The position numbers and the translations under genes are program-made. Below, in pieces: positions 48,685 through 56,369 of a stretch of 64,000 nt of DNA. This DNA is from PALSA-1004 sp963804885 (GTDB taxonomy: Bacteria > Pseudomonadota > Gammaproteobacteria > Burkholderiales > SG8-41), in contig CAWDSF010000012.1 in NCBI GenBank assembly GCA_963804885.1, positions 62,001 through 126,000 on the forward strand, written 5' to 3'. The notes under the pieces were generated by a model, which did not search any database, was not told the origin of the DNA, and saw nothing but the letters and a program-made list of their open reading frames with translations. Position 1 is the first letter of the stretch; each line of letters opens with the position of its first letter.

Positions 48685-48885
48685 TCAATCCGGATGGCGG
48701 CTGATGATGACGGCGGTCAACGCGATCAGCAGGGCCCACGCGGAAAACGTGTAGACGTAGAGCACCGGGATGCCGAATATCCGGTGGCTGACGTTGAACA
48801 GGTACAGCAGCGGATAGTTGAGCAGCAGGCAGCCCAGCAGGAAAACCGCGATCAGGCGCTGTCCGTGGATGCCGGGCCGGGTCAT
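48685..48885 (-). CDS. Small two-helix membrane protein preceding the symporter-kinase
   Basis: 66 residues with two hydrophobic segments: LIAVFLLGCLLLNYPLLYLF (about 10-30) and FGIPVLYVYTFSAWALLIAL (about 37-57), then a short basic tail. It starts 46 bp after acs and ends 38 bp before the kinase gene, all on one strand. Its position and size resemble small subunits found beside SSS-type symporters, so it may assist the transporter part of the sensor. No known family name is assigned. Confidence 0.75.
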   Translation of the reverse strand: MTRPGIHGQRLIAVFLLGCLLLNYPLLYLFNVSHRIFGIPVLYVYTFSAWALLIALTAVIISRHPD

Positions 48886-48931
48886 GACGGCGCGCGCAGG
48901 CGGCGGGCGTGGTTCACCCGCGCAACCCGGC

Positions 48932-50905
48932 TCAGGCGATCGGTTCCCTCAGCTGCTGCAGTATCGCGGGATTTTCGAGCGTCGAAACGTCCTGCGTGAT
49001 TTCTTCGCCCTTCGCGATCGAGCGCAGCAGGCGGCGCATGATTTTCCCCGAGCGTGTTTTCGGCAGGTTGTCGCCGAAGCGGATGTCTTTCGGTTTCGCG
49101 ATCGGGCCGATTTCCTTGCCGACCCAGTCCTGCAGCTGCTTGACGATTTTTCGGGCTTCCTCGCCGGTCGGGCGCGCCTGCTTCAGTACCACGAACGCCG
49201 CCACCGCTTCGCCGGTCAGGTCGTCCGGCCGGCCGACGACCGCGGCTTCGGCGACCAGCGGGTTGGCGACCAGCGCGGATTCGATTTCCATCGTGCCGAG
49301 CCGGTGTCCCGACACGTTCAGCACGTCGTCGATGCGGCCCATGATCCAGAAATAGCCGTCAAGATCGCGGTTCGCGCCGTCGCCGGCAAGATAGTATTTG
49401 CCGTTGAAGTCCGCCGGGTAATAGGATTTCTTGAACCGTTCGGGGTCGCCCCAGATCGTGCGTATCATCGATGGCCACGGCTTCTTGATGACGAGAAAGC
49501 CGCCTTTGCCTTTCTCCACGTCGTGGCCCGCTTCGTCGACGATGGCCGCCGCGATGCCGGGCAGCGGCAGCGTGCAGGAGCCCGGCTTGGTGCTGACGAC
49601 ACCGGGCAGCGGGGTGATCATGTGCCCGCCGGTTTCCGTCTGCCACCACGTGTCGACGATCGGGCAGCGCGATTGGCCGACCGTTTCGTGGTACCACATC
49701 CAGGCTTCGGGATTGATCGGCTCGCCGACGGTGCCAAGAATGCGCAGCGACGAGAGGTCGAATTTTTTCGGCAGGTCCGCGCCAAGCTTGATCAGCGACC
49801 GGATCGCGGTGGGTGCGGTGTAGAACACGCTTACTTTGTGGTCCTGGATCATGCGCCAGAAGCGGGTCGAATCCGGATAGGTGGGCACGCCTTCGAAGAC
49901 GATCTCGGTCGCGCCGACCGCAAGCGGCCCGTAGCAGACGTAGGTATGGCCCGTGACCCAGCCGACGTCGGCCGTGCACCAGAACACGTCGCTCGCTTTG
50001 TAATCGAACGTCCATTTCATGGTGAGAATCGCGTGCAGCAGGTAACCACCGGTCGAGTGCTGCACGCCTTTGGGCTTGCCGGTCGAGCCTGAGGTATAGA
50101 GGATGAACAACGGATGGTCGGCTTCGACCCACTCGGGCTCGCAGGTTTCGGCCTGCTTGGCTACGAGGTCGTGCAGCCATACGTCGCGCGGGGCGGTCCA
50201 TTTCACCTGGCCGCCGGTGCGCTTATAGACGACGACGTGCTTGATCGAGTCGCAGCCGCCGAGCGACAGCGCTTCGTCGACCGCGGCCTTGAGCGCGATC
50301 GGCTTGCCGCCGCGCATCTGCTCGTCGGCGGTCAGCACGGCGACGGCGCCGGCGTCGATGATGCGTTCCTGCACGCTTTTGGCGGAAAACCCGCCGAACA
50401 CCACCGAGTGGATGGCGCCGATGCGCGCGCATGCCTGCATGGCCACCACGGCCTCGACGGACATCGGCATGTAGATCAGAACCCGGTCGCCTTTTTTGAT
50501 ATTGAGGCTCTTGAGCCCGTTCGCCATCATGCAGACGCGGCGGTGGAGCTCCTTATAGGTGATCTTCGTGACTTTGCCGTCGTCGGCTTCGAAAATGATC
50601 GCGACCTTGTCGCCCTGGGTCTTGAGATGGCGATCGAGGCAGTTATACGACGCGTTGACGGTGCCGTCGGCGAACCACTTGTAGAACGGTGCATTCGATT
50701 CGTCGAGCGTTTGGGTGAACGGCTTGTGCCACAGCACGTTTTCGCGGGCGAGCCGCGCCCAGAAACCCGTGAAGTCGCGTTCCGCCTCGGCGCAGAGCTT
50801 GTTATAGGCGTCCATGCCCGAGATGTTGGCCTGCTTGACGAAGGCCGCGTCCGGCGCAAAGGTCCGCGTTTCGTTCAACACCGATTCGATCGTCTGGGTC
50901 GCCAT
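48932..50905 (-). CDS. acs: Acetyl-CoA synthetase
   Basis: The AMP-forming enzyme that activates acetate to acetyl-CoA for the TCA/glyoxylate route. The 657-residue length is standard. Motifs are KGDRVLIYMPMSVEAVVAMQ, IHSVVFGGFSAKSVQERI, P-loop YTSGSTGKPKGVQHSTGGYL, DVGWVTGHTYVCYGPL, TWWQTETGGHMITPLPG, IMGRIDDVLNVSGHRLGTME and the C-terminal LPKTRSGKIMRRLLR with the acetylatable catalytic Lys. It is the first gene of the operon with the small membrane protein, symporter-kinase and response regulator. This is a different paralogue from the PrpE-type enzyme at 27824. Confidence 0.96.
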   Translation of the reverse strand: MATQTIESVLNETRTFAPDAAFVKQANISGMDAYNKLCAEAERDFTGFWARLARENVLWHKPFTQTLDESNAPFYKWFADGTVNASYNCLDRHLKTQGDKVAIIFEADDGKVTKITYKELHRRVCMMANGLKSLNIKKGDRVLIYMPMSVEAVVAMQACARIGAIHSVVFGGFSAKSVQERIIDAGAVAVLTADEQMRGGKPIALKAAVDEALSLGGCDSIKHVVVYKRTGGQVKWTAPRDVWLHDLVAKQAETCEPEWVEADHPLFILYTSGSTGKPKGVQHSTGGYLLHAILTMKWTFDYKASDVFWCTADVGWVTGHTYVCYGPLAVGATEIVFEGVPTYPDSTRFWRMIQDHKVSVFYTAPTAIRSLIKLGADLPKKFDLSSLRILGTVGEPINPEAWMWYHETVGQSRCPIVDTWWQTETGGHMITPLPGVVSTKPGSCTLPLPGIAAAIVDEAGHDVEKGKGGFLVIKKPWPSMIRTIWGDPERFKKSYYPADFNGKYYLAGDGANRDLDGYFWIMGRIDDVLNVSGHRLGTMEIESALVANPLVAEAAVVGRPDDLTGEAVAAFVVLKQARPTGEEARKIVKQLQDWVGKEIGPIAKPKDIRFGDNLPKTRSGKIMRRLLRSIAKGEEITQDVSTLENPAILQQLREPIA

Positions 50906-51144
50906 GCGTCCTCCAATTGACCTGCAAATAACTGCCGATTCAAGTCGCGCGTGTCTTGGGCAGAGGGTGCGGTTCGCCGGCAGGCGGCCACGCCCGTTTT
51001 ATTCCGTGAAGTCCTACAAAAATTGTATCACGCGCTTTTTGGCGCAATCATCTGTTTGCCCGCATAAATCGACGCTCGCCGTCCCGCGCAACTACGGGCA
51101 TAATGCAACCAGGCTGCATGCTGCAAGGTGCGGCAACGAACAAT

Positions 51145-51240
51145 GGCGGGCCCCCCCGCATTGCACGGTAGTGAACCTGGTCAGGTCCGGAAGGAAGCAG
51201 CCAAAGCTATTCTCTGCAAGTGCCGGGGACCAGGCTCGCC
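51145..51240 (+). ncRNA. ffs: Signal recognition particle 4.5S RNA with terminator
   Basis: The highly conserved SRP core is present: GGTCAGGTCCGGAAGGAAGC, preceded by GCATTGCACGGTAGTGAACC and followed by GCCGGGGACCAGGCTCGCC, whose end pairs with GGCGGG at the 5' end. The GGAA tetraloop and the symmetric internal loop that bind Ffh are intact. CCCTTTTTCTTTT at 51242-51254 follows as a terminator tail. Exact ends are estimated. In many proteobacteria ffs lies just upstream of dnaX, as here. Confidence 0.95.
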
Positions 51241-51301
51241 ACCCTTTTTCTTTTGCGTTATCATAGCCATACGTGAAACTGCTCAGAACTGCCAAGGACT
51301 T

Positions 51302-51850
51302 ATGAAAACCACCCGATACCTGATAGCAGCGGCCGCTCTGGTGGTAAGCCCCGCTGTGCACGCAATCGACGGCATGTCGGTCGTCTATGGGCACTCCGAT
51401 TCGTCGAACGTGAGCGTGAACATGGGTCGCATTGGTGTCCAGTGGGACTGGAACAAGAAATGGGTCGAAATGGGCAACTGGCATTTCGGCGGCTACTGGG
51501 AGTCGGATTTCGGCTATTGGGACAACAACAGCATCGCAAAGACGCATAGCAGCATCTTCGACATCGGTTTTACGCCGGTGCTGCGGTTTCAGCAGACGAC
51601 CCGTTCGGCCATCTCGCCGTACCTGGAGCTCGGCGTGGGCATGCATCTGCTGTCCGCGACTTCGCTCAATGCGCAGCGCCAGTTCAGCACCGCTTTCCAG
51701 TTCGGCGATCACGTCGGCGTCGGCGTGCGCTTCGGCGATAAAGGCAAGTATGAGCTCGGCTATCGCTACCAGCATTTCTCCAATGCCGGCATCAAGGAGC
51801 CGAACCAGGGCGTCAATTACAACGAAGTGCGCCTGCAATACCATTTCTAA
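51302..51850 (+). CDS. pagL: Lipid A 3-O-deacylase (PagL family)
   Basis: An outer-membrane beta-barrel enzyme that removes the 3-O acyl chain from lipid A. The 182-residue protein has a signal peptide (MKTTRYLIAAAALVVSPAVH, then A). The mature barrel contains alternating strands such as GRIGVQWDWNKKWVEMGNW and HFGGYWESDFGYWDNN, and ends in VRLQYHF with a C-terminal aromatic residue. The family's catalytic His-Ser pair is visible in YRYQHFSNAGIKEPNQGVN near residue 154-170. It is inserted between ffs and dnaX. The start has no strong Shine-Dalgarno. Expression could modify lipopolysaccharide to weaken TLR4-type recognition or alter permeability. Confidence 0.88.
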   Translation: MKTTRYLIAAAALVVSPAVHAIDGMSVVYGHSDSSNVSVNMGRIGVQWDWNKKWVEMGNWHFGGYWESDFGYWDNNSIAKTHSSIFDIGFTPVLRFQQTTRSAISPYLELGVGMHLLSATSLNAQRQFSTAFQFGDHVGVGVRFGDKGKYELGYRYQHFSNAGIKEPNQGVNYNEVRLQYHF

Positions 51851-51927
51851 AAGCGCCAGCGCCGGTGCGTGCCTGGCATGACGCGCGCAACGCCATTTCC
51901 TAGAGTCAACGTCGAGCCCATTTTCCC

Positions 51928-53491
51928 GTGAGCCAGGCTCTCGCCCGCAAGTGGCGCCCCAAGACATTTACCGAACTGGTCGGGCAGGAACACGTCGTCA
52001 AGGCGCTGACGAACGCGCTGACCCAGCAGCGGCTGCACCACGCATACCTGTTTACCGGCACCCGCGGCGTCGGTAAAACGACACTGGCGCGCATCATCGC
52101 CAAGGCCTTGAACTGTGAAACTGGCATTACGGCGACGCCCTGCGGCAAGTGCTCCGCCTGCACCGAAATCGACGCGGGCCGCTTCGTCGACCTGATCGAG
52201 CTCGATGCCGCGTCGAATACCCAGGTCGACAACATGCGGGACCTGCTCGAGAACGCGCTTTATGCGCCAACCAGCGCGCGCTTCAAGGTGTACATCATCG
52301 ACGAAGTGCACATGCTGTCGCGCAGCGCGTTCAACGCGATGCTGAAGACGCTCGAGGAGCCGCCGGGCCACGTCAAGTTCATCCTGGCGACGACCGATCC
52401 GCAGAAAATTCCGGTGACCGTGCTGTCGCGCTGCCTGCAGTTCAACCTGAAGCAGATTCCGCAGGCGCAAATCAAAGAGCAGCTCAAAAAAATCCTTGCG
52501 CTCGAAGAAGTCGCCGGCGATGACGAAGCGTTGACGCTGCTCGCGCGCGCCGCGCACGGCAGCATGCGCGACAGCTTGAGCCTGCTCGACCAGGCGATCG
52601 CGCACGGCGCCGGGCGCGTCGAGCACCAGTCGGTGCGCGCGATGCTCGGCAGCGTCGAGCAGGAATACCTGCGCGACATTCTGTCGGCGCTGCCAGCAAC
52701 AGGACGGCCCGGGCCTGATCGCGGTGGCCGACCGCATGGCCGAGCACAGCCTGTCGTTTGAGATAGCGCTGCAGGATTTGGCGACGCTGCTGCATCGGGT
52801 GGCGCTCGCGCAAACCGTGCCGCAGGCGATCGCGACGGACGATCCGGACCATGGCGCGCTCATGGCGCTCGCGCAAGGCTTCGGCGCCGAGGAAATCCAG
52901 TTGCTGTACCAGATCGCGGTCACCGGCCGCCAGGATCTGGGTCTCGCACCCGATGATTACGCGGGATTCACGATGACGTTGATGCGCATGCTCGCGTTCA
53001 TGCCGGCATCCGCGGCAGTGGCGCGCACCGGCACACCAACGGCGGCGCCGGTCAGGACTGCTGCGCCCGCAGCCGCCGCGGCGCCGGCTGCCGATTTAAA
53101 AAAAAAGCAGTTTGACGGCGACTGGAATGCGCTGATCAACCGGTTGCCGCTCGCCGGCATGGAGCGCATGCTCGCGCACAATTGCGAACTCGTGGCGTGG
53201 CAGGACGGTCATATCCAGCTGCGGGTCCCGCATGCGCAGCGGCATCTGAACGACCGCGCCTACCAGGATCGCCTGAAACTTGCGCTCGAGCAGCATCTCG
53301 GCACCAAGCTCAAGCTGGAAATTGCGGTGGGCCCCAGCAGCGGCAATACGCTCGCGGAAATCCGCGACCGCGACAACGAGCAGAAGTTGAATACCGCGGC
53401 GGCGGCGATCGACGGCGACCCGTTCGTGCGCGATCTCATCGAAAATTTCGGCGCGCGCGTCGTGCCATCAACCATCAAACCCGTGCAATGA
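51928..53491 (+). CDS. dnaX: DNA polymerase III subunits tau and gamma; one frame break
   Basis: The clamp-loader ATPase. The GTG start at 51928 gives MSQALARKWRPKTFTELVGQ. The Walker A is GTRGVGKTTLARI. Zinc-finger cysteines lie in NCETGITATPCGKCSAC, the Walker B region is IIDEVHMLSRSAFNAML, and sensor residues are in LATTDPQKIPVTVLSRCLQF. One extra base near 52693 breaks the frame in domain III. Removing it restores LSALQQQDGPGLIAVADRMA. Corrected tau is about 520 residues, short compared with E. coli (643) because of a compact Pro/Ala-rich domain IV. An A9 slippery site at 53098-53106 can make the shorter gamma form. The operon continues with ybaB and recR. Confidence 0.93.
53098..53115 (+). 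promoter_or_regulatory. Programmed slippage site in dnaX (tau/gamma switch)
   Basis: Nine As (53098-53106) followed by G contain the A-AAA-AAG heptamer (53101-53107) in the correct phase. After a -1 shift the codons are GCA, GTT and TGA, so a gamma product of about 395 residues would end at 53115. CGGCGA (53116-53121) can pair with TCGCCG (53151-53156) as a downstream stem, 8 nt after the heptamer. The same logic operates in E. coli (ribosomal) and Thermus (transcriptional) dnaX. Confidence 0.7.
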
Positions 53492-53501
53492 GGAGTCAGT
53501 C

Positions 53502-53828
53502 ATGATGAAAGGCGGCCTGGCAGGGCTCATGAAACAAGCCCAGCAGATGCAGGAGAACATGAAGAAGATGCAGGAAGAGCTGGCGACCATCGAGGTCGAA
53601 GGCCAGTCGGGCGCGGGCATGGTCAAAGTGACGATGACCTGCCGTCACGACGTGAAGCGCGTGGTGATCGACGAAAGCCTGTTGAAGGATGACAAGGACA
53701 TGCTCGAAGACCTGATCGCGGCCGCGATGAACGACGCGGTGCGCCGCGCCGAAGCGACGACCCAGGAAAAGATGGGCGGCATGACGGCTGGCATGGGCTT
53801 GCCACCGGGTATGAAGCTGCCGTTCTGA
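53502..53828 (+). CDS. ybaB: YbaB/EbfC family nucleoid-associated protein
   Basis: A 108-residue DNA-binding protein of the YbaB/EbfC family, forming dimers that bind DNA as a pincer. Visible are the N-terminal helix GLAGLMKQAQQMQENMKKMQ, the strand region VEGQSGAGMVKVTMTCRHDV, and helix EDLIAAAMNDAVRRAEATTQ, with a Gly/Met/Pro-rich tail GMTAGMGLPPGMKLPF. It is 10 bp after dnaX and before recR, the classical arrangement, suggesting a role in recombination or replication. Confidence 0.95.
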   Translation: MMKGGLAGLMKQAQQMQENMKKMQEELATIEVEGQSGAGMVKVTMTCRHDVKRVVIDESLLKDDKDMLEDLIAAAMNDAVRRAEATTQEKMGGMTAGMGLPPGMKLPF

Positions 53829-53922
53829 GATCAATGATGAATGATGAGCGCGAAATGATGAATGAAAATTCCGGAAGCCATATTCCGGTCATGGCTTATC
53901 GCTCGTCGCCCATCATTCGACA
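53829..53922 (+). other. Structured spacer between ybaB and recR
   Basis: Several inverted repeats compete. GAATGATG (53839-53846) pairs with CATCATTC (53911-53918). CCGGAA (53871-53876) pairs with TTCCGG (53883-53888), while AAGCCAT (53875-53881) pairs with ATGGCTT (53891-53897). The last two overlap and exclude each other. No U-tract is present. Confidence 0.4.
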
Positions 53923-54531
53923 ATGAAAAACCCCTCGAGCCTCGAAGAGCTGATCGAGGCGTTGCGCTGCCTGCCCGGCGTCGGTCCGAAGTCCGCGCAG
54001 CGCATGGCGTTCCATATGCTGCAGCGTGATCACACGGGTGCCGCGCGCCTGGGCATTGCCCTCGGCCGCGCGCTCGAACTCATCAAGCATTGCGAACGCT
54101 GCAACACGTTCACCGAGGAGCAGATTTGCGGCTTGTGCCGCTCGCCGCGGCGCGATGCGCGCCTGCTGTGCGTCGTGGAGACGCCCGCCGACATGCTGAT
54201 GATGGAGCAGGCCGAATGCTACCAAGGGCTCTACTTCGTGCTGATGGGGAGGCTTTCGCCGCTCGACGGCGTCGGCCCCAAGGACATACACCTCGACCGT
54301 CTGATCAAGCGCGCCGATGACGGCGTGGTCGGTGAAGTGATAGTCGCGACGAACTTTACGATGGAAGGCGAGGCGACCGCGCACTATATCGCCGAGCTGC
54401 TGCTGGCTCGCGACATCAAGGTAACGCGCATCGCGCGCGGCCTGCCGGTCGGCGGCGAACTCGAGCATGTCGACAGCGGCACGCTCGCGCAAGCGGTGAT
54501 CGAGCGCCGTGCGATCGAAGCCGCACCGTGA
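53923..54531 (+). CDS. recR: Recombination protein RecR
   Basis: A 202-residue component of RecFOR, which loads RecA at single-strand gaps. An N-terminal helix-hairpin-helix (LRCLPGVGPKSAQRMAFHML) is followed by the C4 zinc finger (CERCNTFTEEQICGLCRSPR) and the Toprim domain (LLCVVETPADMLMMEQAECY; YFVLMGRLSPLDGVGPKDIH; EVIVATNFTMEGEATAHYIA). It overlaps the following rluB start as GTGA. Confidence 0.96.
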   Translation: MKNPSSLEELIEALRCLPGVGPKSAQRMAFHMLQRDHTGAARLGIALGRALELIKHCERCNTFTEEQICGLCRSPRRDARLLCVVETPADMLMMEQAECYQGLYFVLMGRLSPLDGVGPKDIHLDRLIKRADDGVVGEVIVATNFTMEGEATAHYIAELLLARDIKVTRIARGLPVGGELEHVDSGTLAQAVIERRAIEAAP

Positions 54532-55493
54532 GCCGGCCTCCTAAAGCGGAGCGCAAAACGCGTAACGAGCGTCCCGGCCGCGCACCGGGATCGCCACACG
54601 GCGGGCGGACATCGACGGCGCCGCGAGGCGGACGGATATCGGAGGCGCCGCGGGGCGGGCGCGGCCGACCGGCCGCCGATGCGGATGCGCCGACGCAAAA
54701 ACTGCAGAAGGTCCTCGCGCAATCGGGGCTGGGGTCGCGCCGCGACATGGAAACGCTGATCAGCGGCGGCCGCGTCACGGTCAACGGCGAAGTGGCCACG
54801 ATAGGCGCACGTGTCGGGCCGGCCGACCAGATCAAGGTGGCGGGGCGCATCGTGCGCGCGCAGTCGACGTCGCGATTGCCGCGCGTGCTCCTTTACCACA
54901 AGCCGGAAGGCGAGATCGCCAGCCGGGATGATCCGCGCGGGCGGCCCAGCGTATTCGCGGGATTGCCCTCGCTGTCAGGTGCGAAGTGGATCTCGATCGG
55001 CCGGCTCGATTTCAATACCTGCGGCCTGCTCATGTTCACGACGTCGGGCGAGCTCGCCAATCGCATGATGCATCCGCGGTTCGAAATCGAGCGTGAATAT
55101 GCGGTGCGCGTGATGGGCAAGCTGCAGGAGCAGCATGTCCAGCAATTGCTGCAGGGAGTCGAGCTCGACGACGGCGTCGCGCGCTGCGAGCGCGCCGATC
55201 TTCGCGGCGGCGAGGGCGCCAACACCTGGTGCCATGTCATCCTGAAGGAAGGCCGCAATCGTGTCGTGCGGCGTCTCTTCGAAAAGCTGGGCTTCGTCGT
55301 CAGCCGGCTGATGCGCGTGCGCTACGGCCCGGTCGAGCTGCCGTCGCGTGTGAAAAGAAACCAGTATTACGAGCTCACTTCCGACGAGACGCGGCGGCTG
55401 CTCGACTGGCTTGACGCGGCGCAGTCGCCCGCAGCGCCGCCGGACGCTCCGCCGGCGCCCCCGCGCGCAGCAGGTCGGCGCGGCTCAGCATAA
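54528..55493 (+). CDS. rluB: 23S rRNA pseudouridine synthase RluB-type (RsuA/RluB/E/F family)
   Basis: Makes pseudouridine in 23S rRNA (position 2605 in E. coli for RluB). The 321-residue protein starts at a GTG overlapping the recR stop. The first 55 or so residues are an Arg/Gly/Pro-rich basic tail. An S4 domain follows (KLQKVLAQSGLGSRRDMETL; ISGGRVTVNG). The catalytic-domain motif is ISIGRLDFNTCGLLMFTTSG with the active-site Asp, then EREYAVRV and LKEGRNRVVRRLFEKLGFVV. The C-terminal Pro/Ala tail overlaps prmB on the other strand by 119 bp. RluB is favoured over RsuA by the extensions and the GRNRxVRR motif; the exact target is inferred. Confidence 0.88.
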   Translation: MSRPPKAERKTRNERPGRAPGSPHGGRTSTAPRGGRISEAPRGGRGRPAADADAPTQKLQKVLAQSGLGSRRDMETLISGGRVTVNGEVATIGARVGPADQIKVAGRIVRAQSTSRLPRVLLYHKPEGEIASRDDPRGRPSVFAGLPSLSGAKWISIGRLDFNTCGLLMFTTSGELANRMMHPRFEIEREYAVRVMGKLQEQHVQQLLQGVELDDGVARCERADLRGGEGANTWCHVILKEGRNRVVRRLFEKLGFVVSRLMRVRYGPVELPSRVKRNQYYELTSDETRRLLDWLDAAQSPAAPPDAPPAPPRAAGRRGSA

Positions 55494-56343
55494 ACACGCA
55501 ATCGTTGCCGCCGCTGGTCTGCGGCCAGACGAACGGATAGCGCGCGAACGCGCGCTCCACCCGCGGGCGATGGTGCCCGACTTCGACAACGAGCAGACCC
55601 TTGTCCGTAAGCAGCGCAGCCGCCTCGCGCAATATCACGCGCACGGCGTCAAGCCCGTCTTGGCCGCTCGCGAGCGCGATGGCCGGTTCGTGGCGGTACT
55701 CGCGCGGGAGCTTGCGCATGGTGTCCGCGCTTACGTACGGCGGATTCGCGATAATGAGATCGTAGTGCTCGCCGCGCACCGCATCAAACATATCTGATCG
55801 CAGCACGCGCACGCGGCCTTGCAGCTTGTGGTCCGCGACGTTACGCCGCGCAACGGCGAGCGCGCCGCGCTCGATGTCCACCGCATCGACCGTGGCGCTG
55901 CGGAAGGTTTTGGCGAGCACGATCGCGAGGCAGCCGGAACCGGTGCACAGGTCGAGAGCCCGGCGTATGCGCAGCCGCGGCGGCAGCCACGGCACGAAAC
56001 GCTCACGTATGAGCTCGGCAATGAACGAGCGCGGCACGATCACGCGTTCGTCGACATAAAACCGGTCGTCGCCCAGCCAGGCCTCGCGCGTGAGATATGC
56101 GGCGGGCACACGCCTGCTTATGCGCACGGCGACGAGTTCCGTAACCTGGCGAACCACACGCGGCGTGACGGCCTGCTCGAGATAGGGGGTCAACCGATCG
56201 GGCGGCAGCTTCAGCGCGTGGAGCACGAAGTAAGCGGCTTCATCCCATGCAGTGGGTATACCGTGACCGTACGCGAGCCGCGCGCGCGTGAGGCGCGCGC
56301 AGGCAGTTTCGATTAGGGAGCGGACGGTGATGACGGACGGCAT
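55375..56343 (-). CDS. prmB: 50S ribosomal protein L3 N5-glutamine methyltransferase
   Basis: A SAM-dependent methyltransferase for a Gln in ribosomal protein L3. The 322-residue protein has the N-terminal substrate-recognition helices (AAYFVLHALKLPPDRLTPYL) and RVPAAYLTREAWLGDDRFYV. The SAM motif is ALDLCTGSGCLAIVLAKTF and the catalytic motif is IIANPPYVSADTM. The FxxxxxVxxRxFIAELI-like segment DERVIVPRSFIAELI separates PrmB from PrmC. The C-terminal Arg/Ala-rich 30 residues lie in the overlap with rluB and may be variable. It is convergent with rluB, sharing 119 bp. Confidence 0.9.
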   Translation of the reverse strand: MPSVITVRSLIETACARLTRARLAYGHGIPTAWDEAAYFVLHALKLPPDRLTPYLEQAVTPRVVRQVTELVAVRISRRVPAAYLTREAWLGDDRFYVDERVIVPRSFIAELIRERFVPWLPPRLRIRRALDLCTGSGCLAIVLAKTFRSATVDAVDIERGALAVARRNVADHKLQGRVRVLRSDMFDAVRGEHYDLIIANPPYVSADTMRKLPREYRHEPAIALASGQDGLDAVRVILREAAALLTDKGLLVVEVGHHRPRVERAFARYPFVWPQTSGGNDCVFMLSRADLLRAGAPAERPAALRATAPRQASRAAAASRRK

Positions 56344-56369
56344 CGCGGGCGGCGTGCGCCGCGTGCGCG

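Noticed and set aside
51092..51967. Minus-strand frame covering the SRP RNA and pagL
   Set aside because: Lies over a conserved RNA gene and a clear beta-barrel gene on the other strand.
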